A stretch of DNA of 64,000 nt from JAPOVO01 sp026708165 (GTDB taxonomy: Bacteria; Chloroflexota; UBA11872; VXNJ01): the NCBI GenBank assembly GCA_965208775.1, contig OZ242360.1, forward strand, positions 992,001 through 1,056,000, read 5' to 3'. Position 1 is the first letter of the stretch. Every line of letters begins with the position of its first letter. Position numbers and translations under genes: made by a program. Shown here one piece after another: positions 42,217-53,100 of the stretch. Under the pieces are notes generated by a model. The model saw only the letters and a program-made list of their open reading frames with translations, did no database searches and was not told where the DNA came from.

Positions 42217-45015
42217 CTAGCCGCCCGCGTCCTCGTGGACCTGATACGAGACCTCGTCTGTCTCCGAGACGGCGATCCTGAGCACCGGAACGATGGCGAC
42301 GGCCCGCCATTGATTCGGCCTGTACTCGTGCCGCAAACGCACCGCCAGCACATAGCTGCCCGCGTCGAGCACCCCTTCGGACCGGTCGAGCGGCTTCATA
42401 ACGCCGCCCTCTCTCTGGACCGCCAGGACAGACTCGCGAAAGTCGAAGTCATAAGCAAGCGAGGTCGTTCCTTTGCCGGGATTCACGTAGCTGACGAACC
42501 ACATGGCGGGAACGGGCGTGCCGTCGGAAAGAAGCTGGGCGGGGATGTCCCAGGGCGGAGCCTCGGTTGGGATCAACACCCAGTCCTGGCTGGTCCACTG
42601 GTCGGGAGCGCGATCGTCGAAGGTTGCGGTGAACGCGATCCGTCCGTCTGACTCACTTACGTCTGACACCCGGACGCTAAACGGTGGCGGCTCTGCCTGC
42701 GGTCGCGGAGGCATGACCGGATCGACAGCCCCATCCAGCGCGTAGACGGCGATCTCGTCGTTCCACCAGATAGGCCGGCGCGAGGTATGAGGAAACGTCA
42801 AGGGTACGAAATCCCCGGACGTGACTACGAGGTCGGGCGCTTGGTCGCCGAGCGGCTCTATCTGCCAGGGTGACCGTATGTGCAGGCTCGGCCCTCTTAT
42901 GGCTCCGAACTGCCGGGTATGGGAGAGCGCCCATGCGACGCGATTGAAGCTCCTCGAATGGAATACCGTCGGCAGGAAAACCGTTGCGGACTCCGGCACG
43001 GCCCGTCGCAGGGCCTCGTGCGAGGCGGGTGTCGGAGGTGGGTCGAGCGTGAGGAACTTGGGTAGCACACGGTAGAGGCGCTCGGACGCGTCCTCAATCA
43101 GAAGCTCGAACAGGTCGGGATCGTCCAGCCATGAGACGGCCTGATCTGGCAGGCTTTCAACCCACGAGTCCGGGGCATGGACGTACTCGAAACCGAGCCG
43201 CCGGACTGCCGCCGGTTCGAGATGGATGCTCGCGTCCTGGTATTCGGGGCCTTGTTTTGGGATGACGTGAACGAGTCCGGCATATCCCGACGCGTTGGGG
43301 CGGCCGGTGGCGTAGGTCATTTGATGCGGATGCGGCGAGAACACTCGCGCGTCGACGGCGGTGTGATTGCGGACGTATGCGGCGATGCCGTCGGACGGGA
43401 GTGATCCGGGCCAGAACCGCCCCTCGAAGAAACTGCGAGGCTCCTGCGGTCGCTGAGGATTTGTCAGTTCGAGCCCGTTGCCGATTGCAAGGCCAACGTT
43501 GCGAACCGGCGCCGCGGCCGTCGGCCAGGCTACCAATGCCACGTACGCCGCGCCTGCCGCGTAACGCCAGCGCCTGCCCTGCAGCCGGACGAAGCGGATG
43601 CCGAGTGCGACCAGCAGCGCCAGCAGTGCGAAGTTTCGTGCCTGGCCTTCGATCCGGACCAGGTCGTCCGGCTTGGGTTCATAGACCAGCAATAGGGAAG
43701 CCAACAGCAGCAGACCGGCTCCCGCCGCCAATGCTTGTACAAGGCGGTCGCGCCAGGCGAGGAGCAGGGCAACGACTGCGATGGCGAGAGGCCCGAGACC
43801 CAGGATGCCAACGCCGCCCGGCAGCCGGTCGAGCGTGCCGAGTATGCGCAAGCGGTTCGACAGGGGCTCGCTCAACCCGAGCGACAGGCCGGACGAGCCT
43901 GAGTCGCCAAGGACGACCGTTGAGAGGCTTCCTGCAAGCAGCAGAAGCCCCGCCAGCACGACTCCGGACGACGACCGAATCAAGTCACCCCGTTCCGCCG
44001 TCCCGGCGCGTCTCGACTGGATCAACCAGACCGCTTCCAGTCCGATCCACAGGACCAGGACGATCGGAGTGAGAGTGGAAGATGTAAGGCCGAGAAACCC
44101 GATCAGTGCGGCTAGCGTCAGGATCACGGGCCAGGATCGCCGCCCGGCGCGAGCGGCGCGCTCGAGCACCACAAACGCCAGCGCGTACGAGAGCGTGAAC
44201 GAGGGAGTCCAGATATTCGGCGGCATTTCATGTTGCGAATTCAATGGCAGCCACAGAAACGGCCAGTAGATTTCTTGCAACGAGGCGCGGAGACCGGCGG
44301 AAGGGATACCGGTCAGGACGGGAACGTCCAGGATGCTGTACGGCTCTCTAAACATGAGAGTCCATCCGCCTGGCGTAAGCAGGAGAGGGACGAAGATGAG
44401 CATGGCGAATCGGGAGGCGCGCCGCAGAAGTACGGTCGCCACGATCAGGAACAGGCTTATCCAGACATACGCGCCCAGTAGTTCCTCGACGAAGGCCAGT
44501 TCCGGGCCGGACGGCGGGGCCAGCAGCCCGCCCAGCAAATACAGGCCATAGTGATAGGGCGCGAGGACTCCCGGGTTCCACGGTATTTCGGGTGGAAACA
44601 GCCCCGCCCTGATCGATGCGGCTAGTCCGATGTGGATCGGCGAATCAGGAGTGGTCAGCATCTGCCGGCTGGCGAGCGCGGCCCAGAAGAGCGCCAGCGC
44701 CGCCAGCGCGAACAAAGCCGCCGTGCGGAGTTGCGGTCGAAGCGGGTTCGGAGAGCGCCATACCAGCACTGCGGCCAGCGCAAGCACGAACACCCAACCG
44801 GCAATCGCACCCGGCATTCCCGGCAGCGCGTACATCACCAGGTTGACGACCACGCCCCAGATCGCCGGTCCCACGACCAGCCCCTGCGCCAGCGCAACGC
44901 GTTGGTCGGTCTCTCGCAGCGCCACCCGCACGATGACATAGCCGACTCCGGCGAGCAGGACCAGCTCGGCCAGTAGGAACAGCAGGCCAGGCACTATGGA
45001 TGGATCAACGGTCAT
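42217..45015 (-). CDS. Giant polytopic membrane protein, GT-C glycosyltransferase-like, copy 2
   Basis: A 932-residue protein. The N-terminal about 500 residues hold around 13 hydrophobic spans; an extracytoplasmic loop after the third or fourth span has TTPDSPIHIGLAASIR and PYHYG, a layout like GT-C enzymes that use lipid-linked sugar donors. The C-terminal about 430 residues are soluble and beta-rich, ending ITVSE/IAVSET-type strands. The ATG at 45015 with GAGG is preferred. Paralogue of the gene at 45160: the first 90 residues are almost identical, later parts less so. The glycosyltransferase role is a structural guess. Confidence 0.75.
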   Translation of the reverse strand: MTVDPSIVPGLLFLLAELVLLAGVGYVIVRVALRETDQRVALAQGLVVGPAIWGVVVNLVMYALPGMPGAIAGWVFVLALAAVLVWRSPNPLRPQLRTAALFALAALALFWAALASRQMLTTPDSPIHIGLAASIRAGLFPPEIPWNPGVLAPYHYGLYLLGGLLAPPSGPELAFVEELLGAYVWISLFLIVATVLLRRASRFAMLIFVPLLLTPGGWTLMFREPYSILDVPVLTGIPSAGLRASLQEIYWPFLWLPLNSQHEMPPNIWTPSFTLSYALAFVVLERAARAGRRSWPVILTLAALIGFLGLTSSTLTPIVLVLWIGLEAVWLIQSRRAGTAERGDLIRSSSGVVLAGLLLLAGSLSTVVLGDSGSSGLSLGLSEPLSNRLRILGTLDRLPGGVGILGLGPLAIAVVALLLAWRDRLVQALAAGAGLLLLASLLLVYEPKPDDLVRIEGQARNFALLALLVALGIRFVRLQGRRWRYAAGAAYVALVAWPTAAAPVRNVGLAIGNGLELTNPQRPQEPRSFFEGRFWPGSLPSDGIAAYVRNHTAVDARVFSPHPHQMTYATGRPNASGYAGLVHVIPKQGPEYQDASIHLEPAAVRRLGFEYVHAPDSWVESLPDQAVSWLDDPDLFELLIEDASERLYRVLPKFLTLDPPPTPASHEALRRAVPESATVFLPTVFHSRSFNRVAWALSHTRQFGAIRGPSLHIRSPWQIEPLGDQAPDLVVTSGDFVPLTFPHTSRRPIWWNDEIAVYALDGAVDPVMPPRPQAEPPPFSVRVSDVSESDGRIAFTATFDDRAPDQWTSQDWVLIPTEAPPWDIPAQLLSDGTPVPAMWFVSYVNPGKGTTSLAYDFDFRESVLAVQREGGVMKPLDRSEGVLDAGSYVLAVRLRHEYRPNQWRAVAIVPVLRIAVSETDEVSYQVHEDAGG

Positions 45016-45034
45016 CGACATGGCCTCATTTAGG

Positions 45035-45105
45035 TAGCCGCCCGCGCCGTCACGACCGGCCGGCCCCAATCGGAAGTAAGCGCCCCGCCCAGTCCACCAG
45101 TCGTC
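45035..45105 (-). pseudogene. Remnant of the 3' end of a membrane protein gene (copy 2)
   Basis: A shorter remnant of the same 3' end, with CGACCGGCCGGCCCCAATCG and GGAAGTAA blocks, lying between the two giant genes. Together with 42022 and the intact end at 48029 it gives three copies of the segment. Confidence 0.7.
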
Positions 45106-45159
45106 CGGCTCGACTATCCATCATGCCTTTATGAAGAAGTCACCTGGTTCGTGACTCCA

Positions 45160-48018
45160 TCAGTCCGCCGCCCGGCCGCCCGCGTCCTTATGGACCTGAT
45201 ACGAGACCTCGCCCGTCTCGGAGACTGTGATCCTGAGCACTGGAATGATGGCGGCGTCACGCCACTGATTCGGCTTGAATTCGTGCCGCAGGCGCATGGC
45301 GAGCGCGTATATGCCTGGGGGCGCTCCGGATTCCGACGCTCCGGCGGGAGTCCATGCGCCGTCCCCATATCGAAACGCCATGCTGGGCGCGAGTAGATCA
45401 ACCTCATACGTTAGAGACGATGCTTCGCGGTCGGGCAAAATCTGACCCGAAAACCAGATTGTGTTAACGGTCCAGCTGTCGCCGGTAACGATCTGGGTTG
45501 GAAACCCCAACGGAGAGTCGTCGATGGCGACGACGACCCAGTCCTGACCCGACCACTGGTCCACCCCGCCGTCGTCGAAGGTGGCGGTGAACGTGATTCG
45601 TCCATCGGCCTCGCTTACGTTTGAGACCCGGACGATGTATTGCAGCAGCTCTACCGGCGGAGATCGCATGATGGGTTCGACGGACCCACCGAGCGCGTAG
45701 ACGGCGGTCTCGTCGTTCCACCAGATCGGCTCTCGCGAGGCGGCGGGAAACATCCAGGGCGCGAAACCCAGCGGCATGATGACCAGGTCGGGTATTCCTT
45801 CCCCAAGCGGCTCGGCCTTCCAGGGCGTCCGCAAATTCAGCGTTGACGGATCTATAGTGCCGAGTAGCCGGGCGTGGGAAAGCGCGTGTGCGGTGCGTGT
45901 CAAGACCAATCGCTGGGCTCGAACTCCACCGGTCGATAGCTGCGGATGTGCGACTTGGGCCGAAAGCTCCGACCCGGATATCGCGGACAGGAAAACAGTG
46001 GTGGATGCTGGAACAGCCTGTCGCAGGGCCTCGTACGACTCCGGCGCTGGCGGCGCGTCGAGGTCAAGGAACCCAGGCAGTACTCGGTAGAGGCTCTCGG
46101 ACTCGTTACGGACCAGAAGCTCGAATAGACTCGGATCGTTGAGTCGGTCAGCCGCCCCGCTGGGCAGACTCTCCACCCACGACTCCGGCGCGTGTACGTA
46201 CTCGAAACCAAGCCGCCTTACAGCCCGCGGTTCAAGAAAACCGCGGACGTCCAGGTATGCGGGCCCTTTCTTAGCCAGGATATGGACGTGACCGTCGAAT
46301 CCCGATGCGTTCGGGCGGCCCGTGGCGTACGTCAGTTCATGTGAGCGTGGCGAGAACACGCGCGCGTCCACCGCGATATGTTTTTGAATGTACGTCGCGA
46401 TGTCTTCGGGCACGCCCCGCATCTTGTAGCGTCCCGCGAACCATCCGCCGTCCGTTTGCGCGGCAATCCCGGCGTTGGCCAGATCGATACCCCGCCTCAT
46501 CGCCAGGCGGACGTGGCTGACCGGCGCTGCAATTGTCGGCCAGACGACCAGGGCCGCGAGCGCGGCGCCGGCGGCGTAGCGCCGGCGGGACCTGAGATGA
46601 TGTAGACGGGCGCTTAGCGCAAGCAAAAGTGCGAACAGCGCAAAGTTGCGGGCGTGACCTGCCAGGCGGCCCAGGTCATACGGTGCCGGGTCATGACGCA
46701 GCACCAACACGGCGATTATCAGTAAGAACGCGCCCGCGATTAACGCCAACACCAACCGGTCTCGCCAGGCCATCAGCGCTGCGATCCCTGCGACGGCTAA
46801 CGGACCAAGCCCGAGGAGGGCGACACCGCCGGGCCGCGCGTCAAGCGACCCCAGTTGACGCCAGCTCTCTGCGCCACCGGTCCAACCCAGCGAAACGACC
46901 GACGACGAACCGGTTAGCGCCGTCGTGAACACCCCGCCCCCAACTCCCATCAGAAGCGCCGCTAGCGCCAACCCCGTGGCCGGCCGAATCAAATCCGCGC
47001 GCTCCCATCCGGAGCGCCTCGACCGCACGAGACGAATTGCTTCGAGACCCGCCCACAACAGCAGCACGATTGGGGCAAGTGATGAGGAAGTCAGACCGAT
47101 GAAGCCGACCAGCACGGCGAGCGTGAGGACCTGCGGCCAACTGCGGCGCTCGCAAAGTGCTGCGCGCTGGAGCACCACGAACGCCAGAGCATAGGCGAGC
47201 GGAAACGATGGCTTCCAGATATTTGGAAGCGCCGCGTAGTAGGAGTCCAAAGGCCACGCAGCCGTCGGCCAGTAGATGTCCGTCAATGAGGCCCGAATTC
47301 CCGCCGCCGGCAGCGCCGCCGGAATCGGTATATCTATAACGTCGAGCGCGCGCGGAAACGTCCAGGCGCCGGTAGCGAGCAGCAGCGGCGTCAAGATCAA
47401 CGCGCCGAACCAGCCCCCGCGCCGCACGACCGCCGTTCCCACCACCAGGACCAGGCTCATCCAGGCATAGGCGCCCAGCAGCTCCACCACGAACGCAAGG
47501 TTGGGACCGAACGGCGGTGTTAGCAGCCCGAGTAGTAAGTCGATACCGTAGTGATAAGGGGCGGGCGTTCCCGGGTTCCAGGGCAGCTCGGGCGGAAACC
47601 CGCCTGCCCGTATCGACGCGGCGAGCCCCAGGTGAGCAAATACATCGATAACCGTCAATTGCTGACGGCTGGCGAGCGCGATCCAGAACAGCGCCGCCAG
47701 TACTGCCAGGGCGGCTACTGCCGCCACTCGCAGCCGAGGGCGGACCGATTTCGACGAGCGCCAGACGAGGACGGCTGCCAGCGCCAGCACGAATACCCAG
47801 CCCGCAATCGCCCCCGGCATCCCCGGCAGCACGTACATCACCAGGTTGACGACGACGCCCCAGATCGCCGGTCCGACCACCAGCCCCTGCGCGAGGGCGA
47901 TCCGACGATCGGTCTCCCGCAGCGTCACCAGGACAATGACGTAGCCAACGCCGGTGAGCGCGACGAGCTCGGCCAGCAGAAACAGCAGCCCGGGGACTAC
48001 CGACGGATCAACCGTCAT
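45160..48018 (-). CDS. Giant polytopic membrane protein, GT-C glycosyltransferase-like, copy 1
   Basis: A 952-residue paralogue of the preceding gene with the same plan: about 13 spans, loop with DVFAHLGLAASIR and PYHYG, and a large beta-rich C-terminal domain. Its ATG at 48018 lies ten bases after the stop of another membrane protein, so the two are probably one operon. A charged Asp-x-x-x-His pair in the first large loop (DVFAHLG) corresponds to DSPIHIG in the paralogue, and could be catalytic if this is a GT-C enzyme. Confidence 0.75.
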   Translation of the reverse strand: MTVDPSVVPGLLFLLAELVALTGVGYVIVLVTLRETDRRIALAQGLVVGPAIWGVVVNLVMYVLPGMPGAIAGWVFVLALAAVLVWRSSKSVRPRLRVAAVAALAVLAALFWIALASRQQLTVIDVFAHLGLAASIRAGGFPPELPWNPGTPAPYHYGIDLLLGLLTPPFGPNLAFVVELLGAYAWMSLVLVVGTAVVRRGGWFGALILTPLLLATGAWTFPRALDVIDIPIPAALPAAGIRASLTDIYWPTAAWPLDSYYAALPNIWKPSFPLAYALAFVVLQRAALCERRSWPQVLTLAVLVGFIGLTSSSLAPIVLLLWAGLEAIRLVRSRRSGWERADLIRPATGLALAALLMGVGGGVFTTALTGSSSVVSLGWTGGAESWRQLGSLDARPGGVALLGLGPLAVAGIAALMAWRDRLVLALIAGAFLLIIAVLVLRHDPAPYDLGRLAGHARNFALFALLLALSARLHHLRSRRRYAAGAALAALVVWPTIAAPVSHVRLAMRRGIDLANAGIAAQTDGGWFAGRYKMRGVPEDIATYIQKHIAVDARVFSPRSHELTYATGRPNASGFDGHVHILAKKGPAYLDVRGFLEPRAVRRLGFEYVHAPESWVESLPSGAADRLNDPSLFELLVRNESESLYRVLPGFLDLDAPPAPESYEALRQAVPASTTVFLSAISGSELSAQVAHPQLSTGGVRAQRLVLTRTAHALSHARLLGTIDPSTLNLRTPWKAEPLGEGIPDLVIMPLGFAPWMFPAASREPIWWNDETAVYALGGSVEPIMRSPPVELLQYIVRVSNVSEADGRITFTATFDDGGVDQWSGQDWVVVAIDDSPLGFPTQIVTGDSWTVNTIWFSGQILPDREASSLTYEVDLLAPSMAFRYGDGAWTPAGASESGAPPGIYALAMRLRHEFKPNQWRDAAIIPVLRITVSETGEVSYQVHKDAGGRAAD

Positions 48019-48028
48019 CTGTGCAGAC

Positions 48029-49543
48029 TCATTGCGCCGATCGGCGCCGCGGCAGCGCGGCGGCAACCAGCAGAGTCGGAATGAAGGTAACCAACGTCAT
48101 CCCGATAACCGCTTGCGCCATCATGACCGGCCAGCCCCAATCGGAAGTGAACGTAGTCCACACAGTCCGAAGCTTGGCCAGCGTCGGCTCCGACGCCATG
48201 TAAACGGCGAACTCGATATTCTGGTCCGGCCACGCGAGCGCGCCGTTAACCCACAGCCGTCCTTCCTGATACCGGTTGGTCTTCGTCGCGCCGATCCGTA
48301 GATGGCCTTCCGGCCCGAGTTCGGCTACGAGCTGCACGGCCAGGGGGCGGCCTTCCGCTTCCACAAGTGGCGGAAAATCGATTCGCTCCCACTCCAATTG
48401 CTCCCCTGCGTCAATCTGCTTACGCCCCTCGCGAAGTATCCGGCCCGCCCCCTCCCCGTCCGCTTCCATCACGCGCCAGATCAGCGTTCCCTGACGACCC
48501 TGGGAATCATCGTTCGCCACGCGCAGGTCGATGCGGGCGAGTGGCGCGGGGAGCACGCCCAGTTCCTGGACGACGGAGTGTTCGCCAGCCGCGCTGTCGG
48601 CGAGTAGTAGGTGAAAAGCTCCAATGTGGCTGCGTGAACCCGCGTCGGCCAGCGGCGCCCGGTAGAGAGCCGAGCCTACGGCGCCGAGCGCGATGGCCCA
48701 GGCAACGACGACTATGGCCGCGATGCGCCAAACCGTAAGCGGTAACCGGGCACGGCCGCCGGATCGACGGCGGGCATCCCGAGTTCGTCTCCCTTCATCT
48801 GGTGCGGTGCTTGGCCGAAACGCCTGCCGGGATCGTCCAGGGACAGCCCGCCCCCGCAGGGCGATTGCCGCGCCCAGCGCGATCGCCAGGGTCCCGCCAA
48901 ACTCAAGCGATTCTTCGATCAACCGCGTCAACAAGCTGGCCTTGACGGTGTGGCCTAGCTCTTGCACGACCGCCAGCAGCCAGGCCGCGAGGCCGAGAAT
49001 CAGCAGCGCGCGGATATCCCGGCCCGAGCCTGTGGAAGGCAGTCCCTTGCCGACGAAGACTCCCATGGCGACAACGAACCCAACTATCAGCGGACTCATC
49101 ACCACCGGCCAGAGAGTGCTGGGATAGGCCGCGCCGAGCACTGTCTCCCCAAGCCCCCGCGTGCCCTCCGCATGGAACTCGGAGACCTCCTCCCAGGCCA
49201 GATAAGCCGTCGTAATCGCCAGCGCGGCCCAGCCTGCGGCGGCGATCCAGCCCTGGGTCCTGGGACCATCGGAGAGTCGACGGGCTCTGCGATAGCTGAC
49301 TATGGCGTTTGCCAACGCCAGCAACGCCGTCACCAGCAGCAGGAGCGCGGAAACCCCGTTGGCAAGGCTGCCCTCGTCGTCGGGGTCCAGGTTCGACGGA
49401 AGGGCGTCGTGCGGAAGCAGTTCAGGGAACGTCAGGCTGACGAGTCGCGGAACGACGATCGCCCCCCACCAGAACGCCACCGCGCCCAGCAGCAGCGCCC
49501 GGCCCGTCCATTCCGCCAGCCGCCCGGCCCGCCTGGCCGTCAT
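48029..49543 (-). CDS. Polytopic membrane protein with extracytoplasmic beta-domain
   Basis: A 504-residue protein. It has about eight spans: seven before residue 250 and a final one (MMAQAVIGMTLVTFIPTLLVAAAL). Between spans, a domain of about 150 residues (RIDLRVANDDSQGRQGTLIW ... GRLWVNGALAWPDQNIEFAVYM) looks like a beta-sandwich, often found in Chloroflexota membrane proteins that handle surface polysaccharide. A short family B-derived stretch (GLPSTGSGRD) lies near residue 165. It starts the operon with the giant membrane protein. Confidence 0.75.
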   Translation of the reverse strand: MTARRAGRLAEWTGRALLLGAVAFWWGAIVVPRLVSLTFPELLPHDALPSNLDPDDEGSLANGVSALLLLVTALLALANAIVSYRRARRLSDGPRTQGWIAAAGWAALAITTAYLAWEEVSEFHAEGTRGLGETVLGAAYPSTLWPVVMSPLIVGFVVAMGVFVGKGLPSTGSGRDIRALLILGLAAWLLAVVQELGHTVKASLLTRLIEESLEFGGTLAIALGAAIALRGRAVPGRSRQAFRPSTAPDEGRRTRDARRRSGGRARLPLTVWRIAAIVVVAWAIALGAVGSALYRAPLADAGSRSHIGAFHLLLADSAAGEHSVVQELGVLPAPLARIDLRVANDDSQGRQGTLIWRVMEADGEGAGRILREGRKQIDAGEQLEWERIDFPPLVEAEGRPLAVQLVAELGPEGHLRIGATKTNRYQEGRLWVNGALAWPDQNIEFAVYMASEPTLAKLRTVWTTFTSDWGWPVMMAQAVIGMTLVTFIPTLLVAAALPRRRSAQ

Positions 49544-50174
49544 GCCCCCGGTAACCCTCGAACCATGCTGCTATCCACCCAATGGATGAGATCAACCATC
49601 ACGGTCGCAAGGCCGGTAGGCCCTGGGATTCCTGAGCATGAGTCTGGTGGCTAGCTCCTCCCGACACGATGAGCGTATGAGCCGCGATTGGAGAGGTATG
49701 GATGGTTACGCCCATAGACTAGCCTCTCCGCGCGCCCGGCTGGAACGTGCTGGCCGCTCACCGTTAAGGATTGACTGCCTGCCTGCACTCAAGCAATCGC
49801 TGGCGCGTCAATACCGCAAACCTGCCCTTCGACCGTCCCGCGGCCGCGAGCGCTATCTCTCGTTCTTGACAGGGCGCTATAAGCTGAAGGGTCGTGACTA
49901 ACACGAAAGCAATCGGGCGACCCAAGAACTTATACACAGACGGAAAACCCTCGGACCGGAGTTCCCTTCACATTTTCTTAGGATTTCTAAACTAGGCTGA
50001 TAGTCAGGTGGATTTGCATCCCAGGATTGAGACCGATGATTCTGCTGGGCACATCGCGGGAGCGTTCACGCTCCGAGACGGTTCCGGCTCAGCTCTGCTC
50101 CTTTTGTTCACATCTCGAATCGACCCCGCCGCGCCACGCGCGAGCATCGTAATCGCGGACCGGTGTAGCGCGAT
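49544..50174. other. Intergenic gap with no recognised feature
   Basis: About 630 bases between divergent genes. It must hold the promoters of the membrane protein operon and of the RND gene. I found no convincing gene or RNA in it. Confidence 0.5.
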
Positions 50175-53100
50175 TTGACTTACATCACCAGGCTCGCCCT
50201 GAGCCGCCGCCCCGTCACCATTCTGGCCATACTGCTTCTGCTGGCAGGCGGTATCTTCTCCGCGCTGCGACTCAAGATCGAGCTCCTGCCCGACATCGAG
50301 TTCCCGGTGATAACGGTTTCCACCTTCTACCCGTCGGCCAACCCCGACTCCGTCGCCGAGGATGTGTCGATCCCGATCGAGAACGCGGTCACTGGCCTGA
50401 GCGGCCTGGAGCGGCTGCAAACATTCTCCTCGGAGAGCCTCTCCCTCGTAATAGCCGAATTCGAGTTCGGCACCGACATGGACAAGGCGGAGAGCACTCT
50501 TTCCAGGAGCTTGGCCGGCATCTCCTTCCCGCAGGGAGTGCAAGAGCCTCGTCTGCTCCGCATAACTCCGGATACGTTTCCCATCCTGCAGCTCAGCGTT
50601 ACCAGCGACCGGCCTCTGAGCGAGCTGCAAGAGTTGACGGAGTCGACCATCGCGCCGGCAATACGGTCGGTCCCGGGGGTTTTGAGCGTGCAGGTCACCG
50701 GCGGTTCGGAACAGCAGGTGCTGGTCGCCGCCATCCCCGAGAAGTTGGCGGAGACCGGCATTTCGATCGCTCAGATATCCGGAGTCTTGCGGGCAACCAA
50801 CGTGTCTATACCCGCCGGCTCAATTACCGCCGACGGCGCCACGCTGCCCATACGCGCAACCCATCGACTCACGTCCACGGACGAGATCTCAAACCTGCTG
50901 GTCGGCGTCAGCGGGCTGCCGATGGGCCCCGCGGCCCGCAGCTCCACGCCCCCGCCCAGCGGCCCGCCGAAACCGGTCTTCCTCAGGGACGTGGCCGAAG
51001 TCAGCTTTGTGGACTCGGCCCGTCGAACGCTCTCCCGGACCAACGGCAAGGAAAGCCTCGGCATCTCGGTTCTTAAGGAGGCCGACGCCAATCTGGTCGA
51101 CGTGGCCAACGACGTAAACGAGCGGCTGGCGGAACTGCAGCCGAGCCTCGGCGGCGACGTCCGGATCGCGACTATCTACGATCAGGCGCCAAACGTGGAA
51201 TCGGCGATAAGCGGCGTCACCCGTGAGGCGCTCTTCGGCGCCGTGTTTGCCGTCGTGGTCATCTTCCTGTTCCTGATTAGCGTTCGCTCAACGCTGGTCG
51301 CCGGCATATCCATCCCCCTGAGCATCCTCACCGGAATCATCGTCATGCGATGGCTCGACATAAGCCTCAACGTAATGACCCTTGGCGGACTCGCCATCGC
51401 TGTGGGACGGGTGGTTGACGACAGCGTCGTCGTTCTCGAGAACGTTTACCGCCACATTCAGCAAGGCGAGCGGCGTCTCGAAGCCGCGTTCAACGCTACC
51501 CGAGAGGTGGCCGGCGCAATAACCTCGTCCACCCTGACCGCCATCGTCGTCTTCGCGCCGCTGGCGTTCATTGGCGGCATAATCGGCGCCTTCTTCACCC
51601 CCTTCGCCGTCACTGTAAGCGTGGCCTTGCTCGCCTCGCTTGTCGTCGCCCTGACCGTTGTCCCGGTCTTGGGAAGCCTGTTTCTGCGCCGCAAGGGCCC
51701 CGAGGCCGAGCGCATCATCTGGCTGCGGCGGGTCTACGCGCCCGTGCTTCGATGGTCGCTCGCCCACCGAATCTACGCGCTGCTCATCGCCACGGTCCTT
51801 TTTCTGGGCAGCTTGGCCCTCGTGCCGTTCATCGGCACGGCGCTGTTTAGCGGGGGCGACAGCAAGATCGTCAATCTGACTCTCGAACTTCCACCCGGTA
51901 CCGACACCGACACGACACTGCGCGAAGCGATGGCTCTGGAGGCCGAGATAGCCTCCCTCGACGAAGTTGTCACCTATCAGACGACCGTCGGTACGGCCGA
52001 AGACGTATTTCAACGTGGCGGACAGGTTGGCGCCGTCGGCTCCAACTCGGCCGCAATGGTCATCAGGCTCTCCGAGGATTCCGACACAACCGAGGTAACC
52101 GACAGCCTCCGCAGGCGCTTCGAGACTAGCGACGGTGATCGGAAAATCACCGTCAGCGAGCTTCAGGGCGGCGGACCGCCTGAGGGAGACATGGAATTGG
52201 TGGTGACCGGCGCCAACTACGCCGATATCGTCGCCGCTTCGGAAACCCTCGTGTCCGAGCTTTCGGACTTGCCCGGACTCGTAAACGTCACCAGCAACGC
52301 CGCCGACGCCAAGCCGGAGCTGGCCATCAACGTCGATCCCGCCAAGGCTATCGCCGCCGGGTCCACCGTTGCTCAGGTTGGCTTCGCCGTCAACTCCTTG
52401 CTCGTCGGCAGTACCGTCACCAAGGTCGAGATCGACGGAAATGCGGTCGACGTCGTTCTGAAGGGCCGCGTCGACGATATTGACAGCGTCGAAGAGATCC
52501 AGGCTCTGAATGTCGGGGGCGTAACGCTCGGCGAAATCGCCGAAGTCAAGGTGGAAGATGGCCCCGTACAGGTAGTTCGGGTCGACGGAAAGCGGGCGGT
52601 CAGCATATCCGGCACCATCACCGCAGATAACACCGGAGCGGTCAACGCCGACGTCGATAGGGTGGTGGCCGCCGCCGCGCTCCCGGCCGGAGTGGAGGTA
52701 AGCACCGGCGGAGTCTTCGAGCAGATCCAGGAGATCTTCGTTTCAATGGGGATAGCGCTGGTGGTCGCCATCGTTCTCGTCTACCTGGTTATGGTTGCCA
52801 GCCTCGGCTCGCTGATGAACCCGCTCGTGATAATCCTCAGTCTGCCGCTGGCCTCGATCGGCGCCCTCGGCGCGCTCTTCATTACCCAGCGCGAGCTTGG
52901 CGTGCCCGCGCTGATGGGCACCCTGATGCTCGTCGGCCTTGTCGTTACTAACGCCATCGTACTTATCACGTTCGTCGAACAGCTCCGGCAGCAGGGAATG
53001 AGCGTGCGCGAGGCTCTCGAAGTCGGCGGCGGCCTGAGAGTGCGGCCTATCCTGATGACGGCGTTCACCACGATCTTTGCGCTCCTGCCCCTGGCAATCT

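Noticed and set aside
49638..49901. Plus-strand 87-codon frame
   Set aside because: No ribosome site, motif or hydrophobic pattern, and its composition is like non-coding DNA in this window.
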